Source: Bacteroidales bacterium (GTDB lineage: Bacteria > Bacteroidota > Bacteroidia > Bacteroidales > F082). From it: DNA of 64,000 bases. The stretch's first letter is position 1. Each line of letters starts with the position of its first letter. A model generated the notes under the pieces. It was given only the letters and a program-made list of their open reading frames with translations. It did not search any database and had not been told where the DNA came from. Location: positions 62,001 to 126,000 of the forward strand of contig JAFYNJ010000019.1 in the NCBI GenBank assembly GCA_017549805.1, written 5' to 3'. A program made the translations under genes and the position numbers. This document shows positions 17,274 through 26,645 of the stretch, piece after piece.

Positions 17274-20200
17274 TTATCGGTAATTGGCTACTGCCAGTTT
17301 ATAGATTTCCAGCAGCTGCTCTTCATCCATTTCTTTGAATCTATGTCTCCAATCAGTCATCAAACTATAAGCTGCTGACGACATCGGGTCGTCCCAGCCG
17401 TCGTAGGCTTCTCCGTCTATGTAGTCCTCCAACCAATTCACACAAACCTCAACGCTAATATCGTCAAACCCTGCGAACACATCGCCTCGGTTGTTCCACA
17501 GGGCTTTGCTCAACGTCGATTTAGCCCACCCTGGATAATGCTGGCCACCGCCTCTGGCTTCTTTCACCAAGTCAATCATGGCCTTCACCTGGTCGATAAA
17601 GGTAATCTTGTTGGCTCTAATGCTGTCGAGTATTTCCTGTAATCGCTCACTGAAGCGCTTAAACAGTTCCGGGTCTTTGGTCTTATAGCTGTTGATCACC
17701 ACTCTGGCCTTACCCTCAATCACCTCGGCGGCGGCTTTGTCGCTACCTGCGGTTTGCTTCACGCGGTTGGCCATCTCGTCGGTGTTGTCGCTGTCGCTGA
17801 TAAGGTCGATAAACGAGAAGTCGGCCGTAGCGGGAACAATGGTGGTGGCTTCCTCGGCCTTCATGAATCGGTCTATCAGCTCTCTCATGGCGGGATCGTA
17901 ATGCTTCGGGTCAAAGGCATCGCCCGACACTTGCTTGATGAACTCCCTAATCTGCGAGGCTTCCCGGGCCAACGCTTCATAACGGTCGGCTTCCTCTGTG
18001 GTAAAGCCTGCCTTGCCCATATAGTTGGAGATGTTGCTGTAGGCGGCAATGTAATCCCCGGTAATCTTATAGAGGGTGGCGCGCTTTTCCTCGGCGGTGA
18101 TTTCATCGCCGTCTGCCAGGTAATACTGTTTCAACGCTTCGTTGTCTGTCAGGCCTCTATTGCTCCAGTCGGTCTTCAAGTTCATGTAAGCTTCGTAGGT
18201 CACCAACAGTCTTTCCTTATAGCCGTTGATGGCATCGATGAGCAATCCTTCAATGTCGGCTGGATCATAGTTGCCCAAGGCTCCGTTCTCATCGTTGAAG
18301 TTGCACACGGCTTCGGTGATGTTGCCGAACAAATGCTTGAAGTCAACAATCAGACCGTATTCCTTATGTGAAACGATGGTATTGCCAAAGTCATCTTTCA
18401 GATTCACGCCTAAGCGGTTCACACGACATAGCGCCTGGAACAGCCCGTGGTCACGCATGTCTTTGTCGATATAGAGGTAGGTGGCGCATGGAGCATCAAA
18501 TCCGGTCAGCAGCTTATCCACCACAATCATCAGCTTCAATCGTCCAGGGTAGTTGATAAATTGTTTCTTTGCCCAAGCTTCGTATTTGTCGCCATTGGTA
18601 ATCTCCTCGTGGCTCACCGCCTTGGCATCGTTGTAGCTTTGCAACGCCATCCTATGCTTGAACTGGCTTTCGGTACTGGCAGCATCGTCATCTTGCATCC
18701 TTAGGTCTGCATCGGTGGGAATATAGCTCGTTACCACGGCGCAACGGTTTCTCAGGGCGTGGTCAGGGCAGGAGTTCTGGAAGAATTCATAGTATTTGTA
18801 GGCCGAATAGATGTTGCCTGCGATGAGCATGGCGTTACACCAGTCTTGACCCAGTGTCCCAAACCGCACATCGTCGATAATGCTATAGGCAATCTTCTCA
18901 ATACGGTCTCTCGACGAATACACCTTTTCCAATGTTGCCCATCGGTTATCCACCAGCTTGATTCTTTCCGTCGATAAGCCTTCAGTAATCTTTCCCTTGA
19001 TTTCGTCAAGCTTATCCTTGTTGCTGATTTGTTGCTCCACATCTCTTGCTTCATATTGCAAGTCCAGGATTACCTTGTCAGCCACGGCTTCCTTGTGGAG
19101 ATATTTATGGATGAATGGCCCGAAACGATACTCCGAGGTGTTCACGAAATCCTTGTATTCATTGCCTTTGTCGGTCTTCAGCAGAGGAGTGCCGGTAAAA
19201 CCAATGAGCATCACGTTATCGCCCATGATCTTGCGCATGGCTTCGTGCAATGCACCACCTTGGGTTCTGTGGCATTCGTCGATAAACACGAAGATGTTCT
19301 CACCCTTCACACTGAAATGGCCGTTGTATCGGCTCTGGATCACACTCATCAATTCTTCCAGATAGGTGTCCAGTCTTATCTTGATGTCGTTGCTACTACT
19401 GGCTTCGTCAACGTTGCTGCCGAATTTATGGATGAGCGAACAAACCAGCCATTCCTGGCCGTCGTTCAATATGTCGAGCAAGTCCTGTCCGCTTTTGGCA
19501 TGGCCCACCGATTCACCGGCATTCACAAATCCATTCTTGATTTGCAGATCCAACTCTGTTCTGTCGGTAATGACCACCACTCTCGGGTTGGGGAAATTAG
19601 CCTTGATGTAAGCGGCCAGCCATATCATGGTCAAGGACTTGCCACTGCCTTGCGAGTGCCATATCACGCCGCTTTGCTTATTCTTCAGTCTGGGTATGGC
19701 ATGGGTCAAGGCGTAATACTGGTGCGGACGCATCACCTTTTTGGTACCGCCATCGTTCACCACACCATAGCGGAGCAGCCTGATGAAGGTTTCTTGGTCA
19801 AAGAAGAATCCAAAGCTCTCCATGTCGGTCAGCACTTTGCCAACCTCCTGGCCATCGCTCTTAAACGGACACCAGAACTTTTCAGGAGTGTTGATGGTGC
19901 CATATTGGAAACCGTTCCCGTCGCTGGCAGCTATGGTGAACTGCACCGTGGTGAAGAAGGAGGGGATGAGTTCCCTTTCGTTTGAGAGCATCTGCTTGAT
20001 ACCCTCGCGGAGCGACACGATGCAACGTTTCAGCTCGATCACCGCCACGGCAATGCCGTTCACATAAACCACAATATCCGGCCTGCTGTTTACACCAGTG
20101 ATGTTGTCGATATAACTCACTTCCTCGGCCACTGCAAAACGGTTTTTCTCCCAATGCTCGAAGTCGATGAAGTAAACATTCTCCTCGTTCTTTTCAAGCG

Positions 20201-20537
20201 TCGGCTTGCACTTCGCACCATCAATTAGGAATTCATAGAAGTCGTTGTTCGTCTTCAGCAAGGCACCCATATTCTTGCTGCCCAGGTAAGCCTTTCTCTT
20301 CAACTGTTCGAAGGCATTGGTTACCTGCATCTCAGTATAGCCGGCATCACGCAGGTAGCCCTTTAACTCCTCTTCAATGATTGGCTTGTTCTGAACGCCG
20401 TCAGGACGTGACGAAGCCTTCTGCTGATAGAGGAAATTGCCCAGATACTTGTATTTCAATTGGTCTTGAAACAGGGCAAGCACCTTGTTTTGATACTCCC
20501 GTTCTATGGGTGTCAGGTAGGTATAGGTATCTTTCAT
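17274..20537 (-). CDS. hsdR: Type I restriction endonuclease, motor and nuclease subunit
   Basis: HsdR (1087 residues, normal length) translocates and cuts unmethylated DNA. The N-terminal nuclease has the PD-(D/E)xK pattern RPDIVVYVNG with AVIELK. The SF2 motor carries Walker A SQGSGKS, DEAD-box form FIDECHR, and GFTGTPLL (motif III). The helical C-terminal region (KARVVINSYKTKDPELFKRF and after) is typical of HsdR. It starts 2 bp after the SprT-like gene. All key motifs are intact, so the enzyme is probably active. Confidence 0.95.
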   Translation of the reverse strand: MKDTYTYLTPIEREYQNKVLALFQDQLKYKYLGNFLYQQKASSRPDGVQNKPIIEEELKGYLRDAGYTEMQVTNAFEQLKRKAYLGSKNMGALLKTNNDFYEFLIDGAKCKPTLEKNEENVYFIDFEHWEKNRFAVAEEVSYIDNITGVNSRPDIVVYVNGIAVAVIELKRCIVSLREGIKQMLSNERELIPSFFTTVQFTIAASDGNGFQYGTINTPEKFWCPFKSDGQEVGKVLTDMESFGFFFDQETFIRLLRYGVVNDGGTKKVMRPHQYYALTHAIPRLKNKQSGVIWHSQGSGKSLTMIWLAAYIKANFPNPRVVVITDRTELDLQIKNGFVNAGESVGHAKSGQDLLDILNDGQEWLVCSLIHKFGSNVDEASSSNDIKIRLDTYLEELMSVIQSRYNGHFSVKGENIFVFIDECHRTQGGALHEAMRKIMGDNVMLIGFTGTPLLKTDKGNEYKDFVNTSEYRFGPFIHKYLHKEAVADKVILDLQYEARDVEQQISNKDKLDEIKGKITEGLSTERIKLVDNRWATLEKVYSSRDRIEKIAYSIIDDVRFGTLGQDWCNAMLIAGNIYSAYKYYEFFQNSCPDHALRNRCAVVTSYIPTDADLRMQDDDAASTESQFKHRMALQSYNDAKAVSHEEITNGDKYEAWAKKQFINYPGRLKLMIVVDKLLTGFDAPCATYLYIDKDMRDHGLFQALCRVNRLGVNLKDDFGNTIVSHKEYGLIVDFKHLFGNITEAVCNFNDENGALGNYDPADIEGLLIDAINGYKERLLVTYEAYMNLKTDWSNRGLTDNEALKQYYLADGDEITAEEKRATLYKITGDYIAAYSNISNYMGKAGFTTEEADRYEALAREASQIREFIKQVSGDAFDPKHYDPAMRELIDRFMKAEEATTIVPATADFSFIDLISDSDNTDEMANRVKQTAGSDKAAAEVIEGKARVVINSYKTKDPELFKRFSERLQEILDSIRANKITFIDQVKAMIDLVKEARGGGQHYPGWAKSTLSKALWNNRGDVFAGFDDISVEVCVNWLEDYIDGEAYDGWDDPMSSAAYSLMTDWRHRFKEMDEEQLLEIYKLAVANYR

Positions 20538-20539
20538 GG

Positions 20540-21235
20540 CTATAGTGGGAATTCGTTTAACTCTTCTTTGATTTGTCCCCAGTTCGGCAAGTTCAAGTCC
20601 AGGATCTTCCTGAACGCCTTCGAGTGGGTACGGCTGAGCAGGTGCGCCATTTCGTGCAGCACCACATACTCAATGCAGTTCTTTGGCTTTTTGGCCAGCT
20701 CTATGTTGAATAGGATTTTCTTTTTGGCGGTTGAGCAGCTTCCCCAGCGGGCAGCCATTTTTCTCACCTCCCAATGCTCGGGGGCTACGCCCAACTTCTC
20801 GCTGTACTTCTCCACCATGGGTGCAATTACAGGTGTGAGATGATCTTTATACCAGGCATACAGCACCCCCTCAATATGTTGAGGTTCCGCTTGAGGTCTG
20901 ACGGTGATATTGATGTAGTCGCCCACGATCTCCACATGCTGAGGAAACCTTCCATCGCGAATCACTTTCAGTCGGTACAGTTGACCCATAAAGTAATGCG
21001 CCTCGCCCGACACATATTCCCTGGGCGATTGAATGTCAAACGAAGTCAGAGCTTTTCTTTTAGCCGTAATCCACGCCCATTTCTTGTTGATGTACAGTAT
21101 AATCTTCTCGTCAAGGTAGGATAGGGGCGCAGAAACGTGTACCCGTCCATCAGGAGGGTAAACAGAAAGGTGCAGGTTCTTAATCGGTTTCCTTTCTACT
21201 TGTATCTCGATATCATTGACGTTGAGCGATTGCAT
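20540..21235 (-). CDS. SprT/YgjP-like zinc metallopeptidase
   Basis: A 231-residue protein of the YgjP/M48-like family. The zinc motif is HEMAH (VVLHEMAHLL) with the downstream HSKAF and conserved MAARWGSCSTAKKKILFN. Such genes are often placed directly before hsdR in type I R-M operons, and here it precedes hsdR by 2 bp and is the first gene of the six-gene operon. A role in controlling restriction, for instance HsdR turnover, is possible but inferred. A TATCTTTG -7 box on the minus strand lies at 21271-21278. Confidence 0.85.
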   Translation of the reverse strand: MQSLNVNDIEIQVERKPIKNLHLSVYPPDGRVHVSAPLSYLDEKIILYINKKWAWITAKRKALTSFDIQSPREYVSGEAHYFMGQLYRLKVIRDGRFPQHVEIVGDYINITVRPQAEPQHIEGVLYAWYKDHLTPVIAPMVEKYSEKLGVAPEHWEVRKMAARWGSCSTAKKKILFNIELAKKPKNCIEYVVLHEMAHLLSRTHSKAFRKILDLNLPNWGQIKEELNEFPL

Positions 21236-21624
21236 CTCGACTTGTTAGCTCGTTGTCATTAATTAATACGCAAAGATACAAAATTTACCCGTCTTTCCTT
21301 TGAGTTTTAAAAAAGATTCCTACCTTTGCAACAATTCGGTTATCAAATCTCATAGTGACCCACATCACTATTCACGTTCTCAGAAGAAAAGCCTAGGAAA
21401 CATGAGTGTCAGCTGTAATGGTTGGCACTCTTTGTTTTTGCTCCGAAACAATGCCCCACCCGGCAGCGGAGTTCCGTGCTCCTCCGCTGCGCTTCGGAGC
21501 ACTCCTCATCTTGTTTATCCCGGCCACCGCACGAGCCTAAGCTGTCGGCACCAGCTGCTCCGTTCCACTCCGCAGCTGCCGCCGCCAGCCGCACCCCGGT
21601 TAATCGCCTACCGGGTGCCAACCC
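21236..21624. other. Intergenic region: promoters plus type B GC-rich repeat
   Basis: A minus-strand -7 box (complement of 21271-21278) serves the R-M operon. A plus-strand TACCTTTG at 21320-21327 points right but has no convincing gene behind it. The remainder is the GC-rich repeat B1 (21457-21619). Confidence 0.55.
21457..21619. repeat. GC-rich intergenic repeat family B, copy 1 (full)
   Basis: Contains the family core (CATCTTGTTTATCCCGGCC, then GAGCCTAAGCTGTCGGCACC, then CCGCCAGCCGCACCCCGGT). Related copies are at 36519-36663, 41439-41493 and 42110-42296, with a fragment near 45735, all in the same orientation. It ends 6 bp from the stop of the last gene of the TerY-P-type operon. Confidence 0.8.
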
Positions 21625-22890
21625 TTACTGTTTCTCTTGAATATCATACAATTGCCAATACTGCGCATTCATATATGCCTCTAGTGCTCCCTTTGGGACT
21701 ATTATTGTCACCATTAATTTACTATGGCTTATTTTTTCGCTGATAATAAAGTCAGGTCCAACTTTTGGTGGAGTTTTAGATTCCATAATTAATGTAAGGC
21801 TAAAAGTTCCTCCATATAAACTGTAATAATAGTTCCCAAAAGCATGTGATTGGATTCCTTTTACGCTAGATGGTATAGTAATAGAGCTTAGTTTTGAACA
21901 TCCAATAAGAGTATTTGATTCTATTATTTCAATACTATTTGGGAATTTAATTGAATTAAGTTGATCGCAATTTGAAAAAGCATCGTTTCCAATGCGTATA
22001 ACACTATCTGGTAAATCAATTGCTTTCAATGAACGACAACATGAGAAACTTGCTGCTCCAATTCCCTCTAATGTATTAGAAAGCTTTACCTCTTCTAGTC
22101 CGCAATTTTTAAATGCTTCTTCTCCGATGATTGTAATTGTGTCAGGGATAATTACTTTTTTAATAGGGCCACAATTGATAAAAGCACATTTATCAACCGC
22201 CGTAACCGAATAAATCAAACCATTATACTCAATAGTATTGGGTATTTGAATTATTCCTTCTGGCAACTTATATCCTTCCCAACAGCCCGTGCTATTATAC
22301 CGTCCAAAAGTTTTTGCAGGTGCCACAACACATGCCTCCATTCTCTTGGCATCTACTATTTTAAAATAAAGTTTGTTACCATTGTCGAAAACAATAAAGA
22401 AATCAAAGGAATCAGTACTGTTACTAGCAAAAACCCGATATTTTAAGCTGCCGTTGTTTAGAGGTTGTATTGGTCTAGTCGGATTACTTGTATGCTGCGG
22501 AGCGGTTGAAACTGGCTCCTTTACTTGATTATTCGCGGTATTGTCACTAATCCTTTCGGGTTGCTTTGACTTGCTTAATTGTTCAAGCTTGGTTAATGCT
22601 GCTTCATTGTCTGGATCTATCGCCAATAGTGCGTGTATAGTCGCTTTGGCTTTAACCATGTTTCCTTGCCTTTCATAGGAGTTAGCCAATAATAGGTATG
22701 CTTTTTCGAATCGTTTATCAGCCTCTATTGCAGCCTGAAAAAACTCCATTGCTTCAACATATTTTCCAACAACCAGTGATTTTTCGCCTATTTCACAATA
22801 TTCTGCAGCAGAGTAGCTGACAGCTTCGTTTTTCTCTGCCTCTCTACTCTTATCTGTTTTATTTGAAAACCATTTTGAAAACAAACTCAT
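21625..22890 (-). CDS. TPR module fused to BspA-type leucine-rich repeats
   Basis: A 421-residue cytoplasmic protein. Residues 1-110 (MSLFSKWFSNK, then EYCEIGEKSLVVGKYVEAME) are a TPR module closely similar to the N-termini of the proteins at 32559 and 22903. Residues about 140-200 form a beta-rich domain. Residues about 205-400 are LRR_5/BspA repeats (units such as AFKNCGLEEVKLSNTLEGIG and AFSNCDQLNSIKFPNSI). No signal peptide, so unlike surface BspA proteins this LRR probably acts inside the cell. It is the last gene of the 12-gene operon and clearly AT-rich. A recognition or partner-binding role is inferred. Confidence 0.8.
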   Translation of the reverse strand: MSLFSKWFSNKTDKSREAEKNEAVSYSAAEYCEIGEKSLVVGKYVEAMEFFQAAIEADKRFEKAYLLLANSYERQGNMVKAKATIHALLAIDPDNEAALTKLEQLSKSKQPERISDNTANNQVKEPVSTAPQHTSNPTRPIQPLNNGSLKYRVFASNSTDSFDFFIVFDNGNKLYFKIVDAKRMEACVVAPAKTFGRYNSTGCWEGYKLPEGIIQIPNTIEYNGLIYSVTAVDKCAFINCGPIKKVIIPDTITIIGEEAFKNCGLEEVKLSNTLEGIGAASFSCCRSLKAIDLPDSVIRIGNDAFSNCDQLNSIKFPNSIEIIESNTLIGCSKLSSITIPSSVKGIQSHAFGNYYYSLYGGTFSLTLIMESKTPPKVGPDFIISEKISHSKLMVTIIVPKGALEAYMNAQYWQLYDIQEKQ

Positions 22891-22902
22891 AACTAATTGT
22901 AT

Positions 22903-24201
22903 TTAATGCTGTTGTCCCGCATAAAAGAGGAGCACTATCAACCCTACAATTCCGAGTAAAATATACAACATTACTTCCGTAAATAGAATAAACAAAGTAA
23001 CTACTGCTACAACACCAATCGCAATGCCAATGAATTTATTTGCTTGTTTAGCATTCTCTCTTTTCTGTTTCTCAGCGTTTTTTATTTCATTATTACACCA
23101 TTTATTACCTTGTTCTCCCATCAGCGTAACTATCTGCGAACGTAATGATCTCTCCTTCATTAACGCATCGTCAGCTATTACGTATGTTGTTCCCCTGTCA
23201 TTTCTCTTTTTCTTCAAATATTTAACCAGAAGGTCTTTGTATAGCTTTTGTATCTGGTCTCTGATTGCATAACCTCTTGTTTGGGTTAACCTGCTGGTAT
23301 ATGTTTTTTGTGGGTTTAGGTTTTGTATTTTTGTTTCTATCTCTTTCAGTTCTAATAGAATATTATCTGCGTAACCATACACTCCATCAACTTCAATTAC
23401 GTTTTCTTGACATATAGTCTTGTAATCCGAAAATAATTGGTTTGTTATCGCCTCGTTCCTTTTTTCTTGAAAGGTTTTTGCGTCTGTGGTATGGTGTAAA
23501 TAGAAATCTAATGATTTTATTTTGTCTTCTATTAAGCCCAGCGCTTTCAGTGTTTCAGGAGTAAATGTATAAGCTCCATTTTCATTGATTAATTGTTCTT
23601 CGCAGATTCTACTATATTTTGTATATAGATCATTGATAATCGCTTGTATTTGTGAGGACTTAGAACAGTACTGATTAAAGACCCCGTCTTTGATTTTAAC
23701 GAAATCCGTTTCTTTTTTACCTAAGCTTTTTTCCAGTTCATGAATGCTCTTCTCGCTTTCCAAAAGCACATCGTTGTCTTCGTTTGAAAAACTTCCTAAT
23801 CTTAAACCATATTCATCTGTCTCAATCACTAACATGGTATATATCATGTTCATATACCGCTTCATTTCATTCTCCAGTTGAATATCCAAAGAAAGACCTG
23901 GAGTGTTTTGTGCCGGTTTTCTTGGCGTGAGAATTTCGAGTTTTTGGGTTATCTCAGCGACTTTATCGATCTTGCCCATCATTTGATAAATGGTCAACAT
24001 CCCTCGCAAAGCGACCGCACTGTCTTCATCAATCTCAGTGGCTGCTTGGTAGTATTCCAATGCCTGTGTGAGTTTCCCTTCATTAATCAGTTTTTGCCCT
24101 CGCTTACAATAATCCGTAACCGAAAGCTGTGCCTTCTGTGGGTCAACCAACTCCGTAGATGTCTGTTTGCCTTTTGAAAATAACCCGGACAACCAACTCA
24201 T
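22903..24201 (-). CDS. TPR module fused to coiled coil and C-terminal membrane helices
   Basis: A 432-residue protein. Residues 1-95 (MSWLSGLFSKGK, then DYCKRGQKLINEGKLTQALE) are the same TPR module as in the 32559 and 21625 proteins. A long charged helical region (about 105-380) follows, then two hydrophobic helices (FIGIAIGVVAVVTLFILF and YILLGIVGLIVLLFYAG) with a very short tail. The expected topology is a cytoplasmic body anchored in the inner membrane, so it could be the membrane effector or anchor of the system. It lies 12 bp before the TPR-LRR gene and 2 bp after the TerY-C-like gene. Confidence 0.78.
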   Translation of the reverse strand: MSWLSGLFSKGKQTSTELVDPQKAQLSVTDYCKRGQKLINEGKLTQALEYYQAATEIDEDSAVALRGMLTIYQMMGKIDKVAEITQKLEILTPRKPAQNTPGLSLDIQLENEMKRYMNMIYTMLVIETDEYGLRLGSFSNEDNDVLLESEKSIHELEKSLGKKETDFVKIKDGVFNQYCSKSSQIQAIINDLYTKYSRICEEQLINENGAYTFTPETLKALGLIEDKIKSLDFYLHHTTDAKTFQEKRNEAITNQLFSDYKTICQENVIEVDGVYGYADNILLELKEIETKIQNLNPQKTYTSRLTQTRGYAIRDQIQKLYKDLLVKYLKKKRNDRGTTYVIADDALMKERSLRSQIVTLMGEQGNKWCNNEIKNAEKQKRENAKQANKFIGIAIGVVAVVTLFILFTEVMLYILLGIVGLIVLLFYAGQQH

Positions 24202-24203
24202 TG

Positions 24204-24572
24204 TTAGAATCCTCCTCCCTTCAAGTCAAATGTTTCAACTTCTGTGACAACTCCGCTATTTCCACATTTCGGGCAAGTAACTTCTCTTTCTCCATGCCAA
24301 CACACAATGCTTCCACATTTTCCGCAGGTATAGAAACGCCTTTCCTCGCAATACGGACAGCCAGGATATTCGTCATCAAGCGCAACGGAGCCATGAACAC
24401 TCTTAGTGTCATACCCCTCTCGATGGGCTTGCTCAGCATTAACCCTGAACGCCCAAACAAACACATATTGATTGTGTCTGCTGTCGGCTCTATCAACTGT
24501 GATTCCGAAAGGTTGCTTGCACTTGGAACAAGCGCCCATCGTCACAAAAGCTTCTTTGGATAGTTTGTGCAT
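24204..24572 (-). CDS. Stand-alone TerY-C-like zinc-binding protein
   Basis: A 122-residue protein starting MHKLSKEAFV. The upstream ATG at 24599 would overlap the previous gene. It has four CxxC pairs: CSKC near residue 14, then CPYC, CGKC with a following CWH, and CPKC. The second half (GCPYCEERRFYTCGKCGSI) resembles the metal-binding TerY-C domain normally fused behind TerY vWA domains. Here it is a separate gene three genes downstream of the vWA gene. Probably a zinc-bound adaptor of the phosphorylation triad. Confidence 0.72.
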   Translation of the reverse strand: MHKLSKEAFVTMGACSKCKQPFGITVDRADSRHNQYVFVWAFRVNAEQAHREGYDTKSVHGSVALDDEYPGCPYCEERRFYTCGKCGSIVCWHGEREVTCPKCGNSGVVTEVETFDLKGGGF

Positions 24573-24580
24573 AAGAATAA

Positions 24581-25312
24581 CTATTGCAGGATAATACAAA
24601 TACGCCCTACCTCTTCAACCGAAATCGGAAGTTCTATGTAATAAGACTCTATCGCAATACCACGATAATTACTGTTGCTATGAAAATAATACCATATGTT
24701 TTCTTTGGCTCTTATTTTGTTTTTGACATCATAAAACACAGCATACAAATCCACATCATTCTTACTTTTAACCCTTCCTTTTATTTCAAAGTTGAAATTA
24801 AAGCACTTACTTTCATCTTCGTCATACATCTCAAACGACAAGTTGGTCATTTCCAAACCCGTTTCTTGTTGAAGATTAGTCAGAAACTCGACTTTACTGA
24901 GAAGATGCGCCTCTCGTTGTTCCTTTGTTGTCAATTTCTTTATAGGTCTTGGCGAAGGTGCACCTTGCACAGGTTGTTGGTTTTGAGCAAAACTTGATTT
25001 AGGTTGTGTCAATTGATTTATCCATCCTAATCCATACGCCAAACTTTGGAAAACCATAAATGTGAAATCATATTGAAAACCAGTCACAGCAACAAATTGG
25101 TTGCATAGATTTTCGCTTTGTGTATTCCATGAACCAATGGCAAGCATTTTTTGAGTATAGCCATCGGCAATGATAGCTCTTAAAATGTACTTCGACGCAG
25201 GTATTGTATCGAATGCCTGAAAATCGCTCAAAATGTTGACCAATCGGACATCTTTGATGATTTCTATACCATCAGTCTCTATAATGCTCTTTATAGCTTT
25301 GTGTAATTCCAT
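24581..25312 (-). CDS. Hypothetical protein with N-terminal helical domain
   Basis: A 243-residue protein, not firmly recognised. Residues 1-95 (LHKAIKSIIETDGIEIIKD, later FMVFQSLAYGLGW) form a helical domain of a type I recall at the N-terminus of varied Bacteroidota proteins; that is memory, not a search result. A Gln/Pro-rich linker (about 100-125) leads to a helix and a beta-rich C-terminal domain (about 150-240). No signal or membrane segment. Operon member between the 435-residue unknown and the TerY-C-like gene, AT-rich. Confidence 0.6.
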   Translation of the reverse strand: MELHKAIKSIIETDGIEIIKDVRLVNILSDFQAFDTIPASKYILRAIIADGYTQKMLAIGSWNTQSENLCNQFVAVTGFQYDFTFMVFQSLAYGLGWINQLTQPKSSFAQNQQPVQGAPSPRPIKKLTTKEQREAHLLSKVEFLTNLQQETGLEMTNLSFEMYDEDESKCFNFNFEIKGRVKSKNDVDLYAVFYDVKNKIRAKENIWYYFHSNSNYRGIAIESYYIELPISVEEVGRICIILQ

Positions 25313-25322
25313 TTACTTTGCA

Positions 25323-26630
25323 CTAATACTTTTGAAATCTAGTTATACCAAAATCTTGAAATAGAGGCTTGATTAACAAGTTCTCTCGTTTGTTATCAAT
25401 ACATGAATTGAAATAGCCAACAATAAGTGCTATTGCAACCTGTTCCAATCCTTTTGTTACCTGAAAGCCGTATGTTGAGTACTTATTATTTGAAGGGATT
25501 AAAGTAATGACAGAAACGTTTAATAGCTTGTTCTTCGAGATGACAAGGAATGATCGATGAGCATCTCCCAACTTATTATATGAAAAATCGGATGAGTGAG
25601 AAGCGTTTTCGACAAAAGATAATACTTGATGGTCATTGTGCAAATAATGGATGACTTGCGGGAAAAAACGTGACTGATATTCTTTAATCTCAAACAAATT
25701 ACCTTTATTACAAACCAAGTCAATAATCTTTTTCTTCAGATTGGAAATGTCATCATCAGCTCTGCCATAGTTCAAATTCAAATCCTTCTTTGTGATAATG
25801 CTAACCAAATCCAGCACTTTTTCTCTCGCTTTCTTTACGAAATTGTATGGTTCAAAATGAAGCAAGTCGTACAACTCTTTTGAAAGCATTCTGTCTGCTT
25901 CGTCATAATGGAAACCATCTCCATTAGAAAACACGCTGTTCGAAACATCTATGTAGCAATCAGAGAAATATATGGTATCCTTTACAAAAGTGTGAATATC
26001 CCAAATCAGTTCACCTTTCTTGTTAGCACCTAAACGTAGATAAGAATCTTTTTTACTCAACCTCAAAAAGTTCGCCTTGCTTATATGGCTTTGAAAAATA
26101 TAATACTTCTTGAAGTTGCGGAGAAAACTATCAATGCAGGATATGCTCTTTTTACCTGGCGAACTATAAACTTCTCCAAATTGTTCAAGGCAATAACCAA
26201 TATCTAAACCGTCAAAATAGCCATCAAAAGCTTTTAGATACTGCTCAAATAGTATTATCAATCGGCTGATATTGCCATTAGGTTTAACGCCATTATCCTC
26301 TTCAAAATAATCATATTCGTCCCAATGGTCATAGAGTATTGAGATTCCTTCCCCTTGAAATGAGATCCATCCATCACCAACGTTAACTGCATTCATGCTT
26401 ATGTATAGGAAAGGTCTTCCATGTGAACTGCCTCTATAAAAATCTTCGCTTAATGCAATTCCACATTCTGCCAATACTTTTTTCGTATTAGTCCATGGAT
26501 AATTAGGGCCATAGCAGTCATTCTCTTCCTGGCACCATTCAAGTTTACCGTCCTTCTCGCTAACACAACCAGGTAATAACGAGATGAATTTAAACAATAC
26601 GTCCTGAAAAACAGCTTCCTTCTTATCCAT
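25323..26630 (-). CDS. Hypothetical protein in the TerY-P operon
   Basis: A 435-residue AT-rich gene product I do not recognise. It is rich in aromatic residues and mixed alpha/beta. The N-terminal part contains CYGPNYPWTNTKKVLAECG and GWISFQGEGISILYDHWDEY. The C-terminal about 120 residues (FFPQVIHYLHNDHQVLSF onward) could be a separate domain. No signal peptide or membrane helix. It lies 15 bp after the PP2C gene and 10 bp before the next gene, so it is co-transcribed and probably a substrate or partner of the kinase-phosphatase pair (inference). Confidence 0.6.
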   Translation of the reverse strand: MDKKEAVFQDVLFKFISLLPGCVSEKDGKLEWCQEENDCYGPNYPWTNTKKVLAECGIALSEDFYRGSSHGRPFLYISMNAVNVGDGWISFQGEGISILYDHWDEYDYFEEDNGVKPNGNISRLIILFEQYLKAFDGYFDGLDIGYCLEQFGEVYSSPGKKSISCIDSFLRNFKKYYIFQSHISKANFLRLSKKDSYLRLGANKKGELIWDIHTFVKDTIYFSDCYIDVSNSVFSNGDGFHYDEADRMLSKELYDLLHFEPYNFVKKAREKVLDLVSIITKKDLNLNYGRADDDISNLKKKIIDLVCNKGNLFEIKEYQSRFFPQVIHYLHNDHQVLSFVENASHSSDFSYNKLGDAHRSFLVISKNKLLNVSVITLIPSNNKYSTYGFQVTKGLEQVAIALIVGYFNSCIDNKRENLLIKPLFQDFGITRFQKY

Positions 26631-26645
26631 ATTATTGTCTTTTCG

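Noticed and set aside
21300-21743. A 147-codon plus-strand frame behind a -7 box at 21320
   Set aside because: It runs through repeat B1 and antisense into the TPR-LRR gene; the translation has no domain and the frame ends inside that gene.
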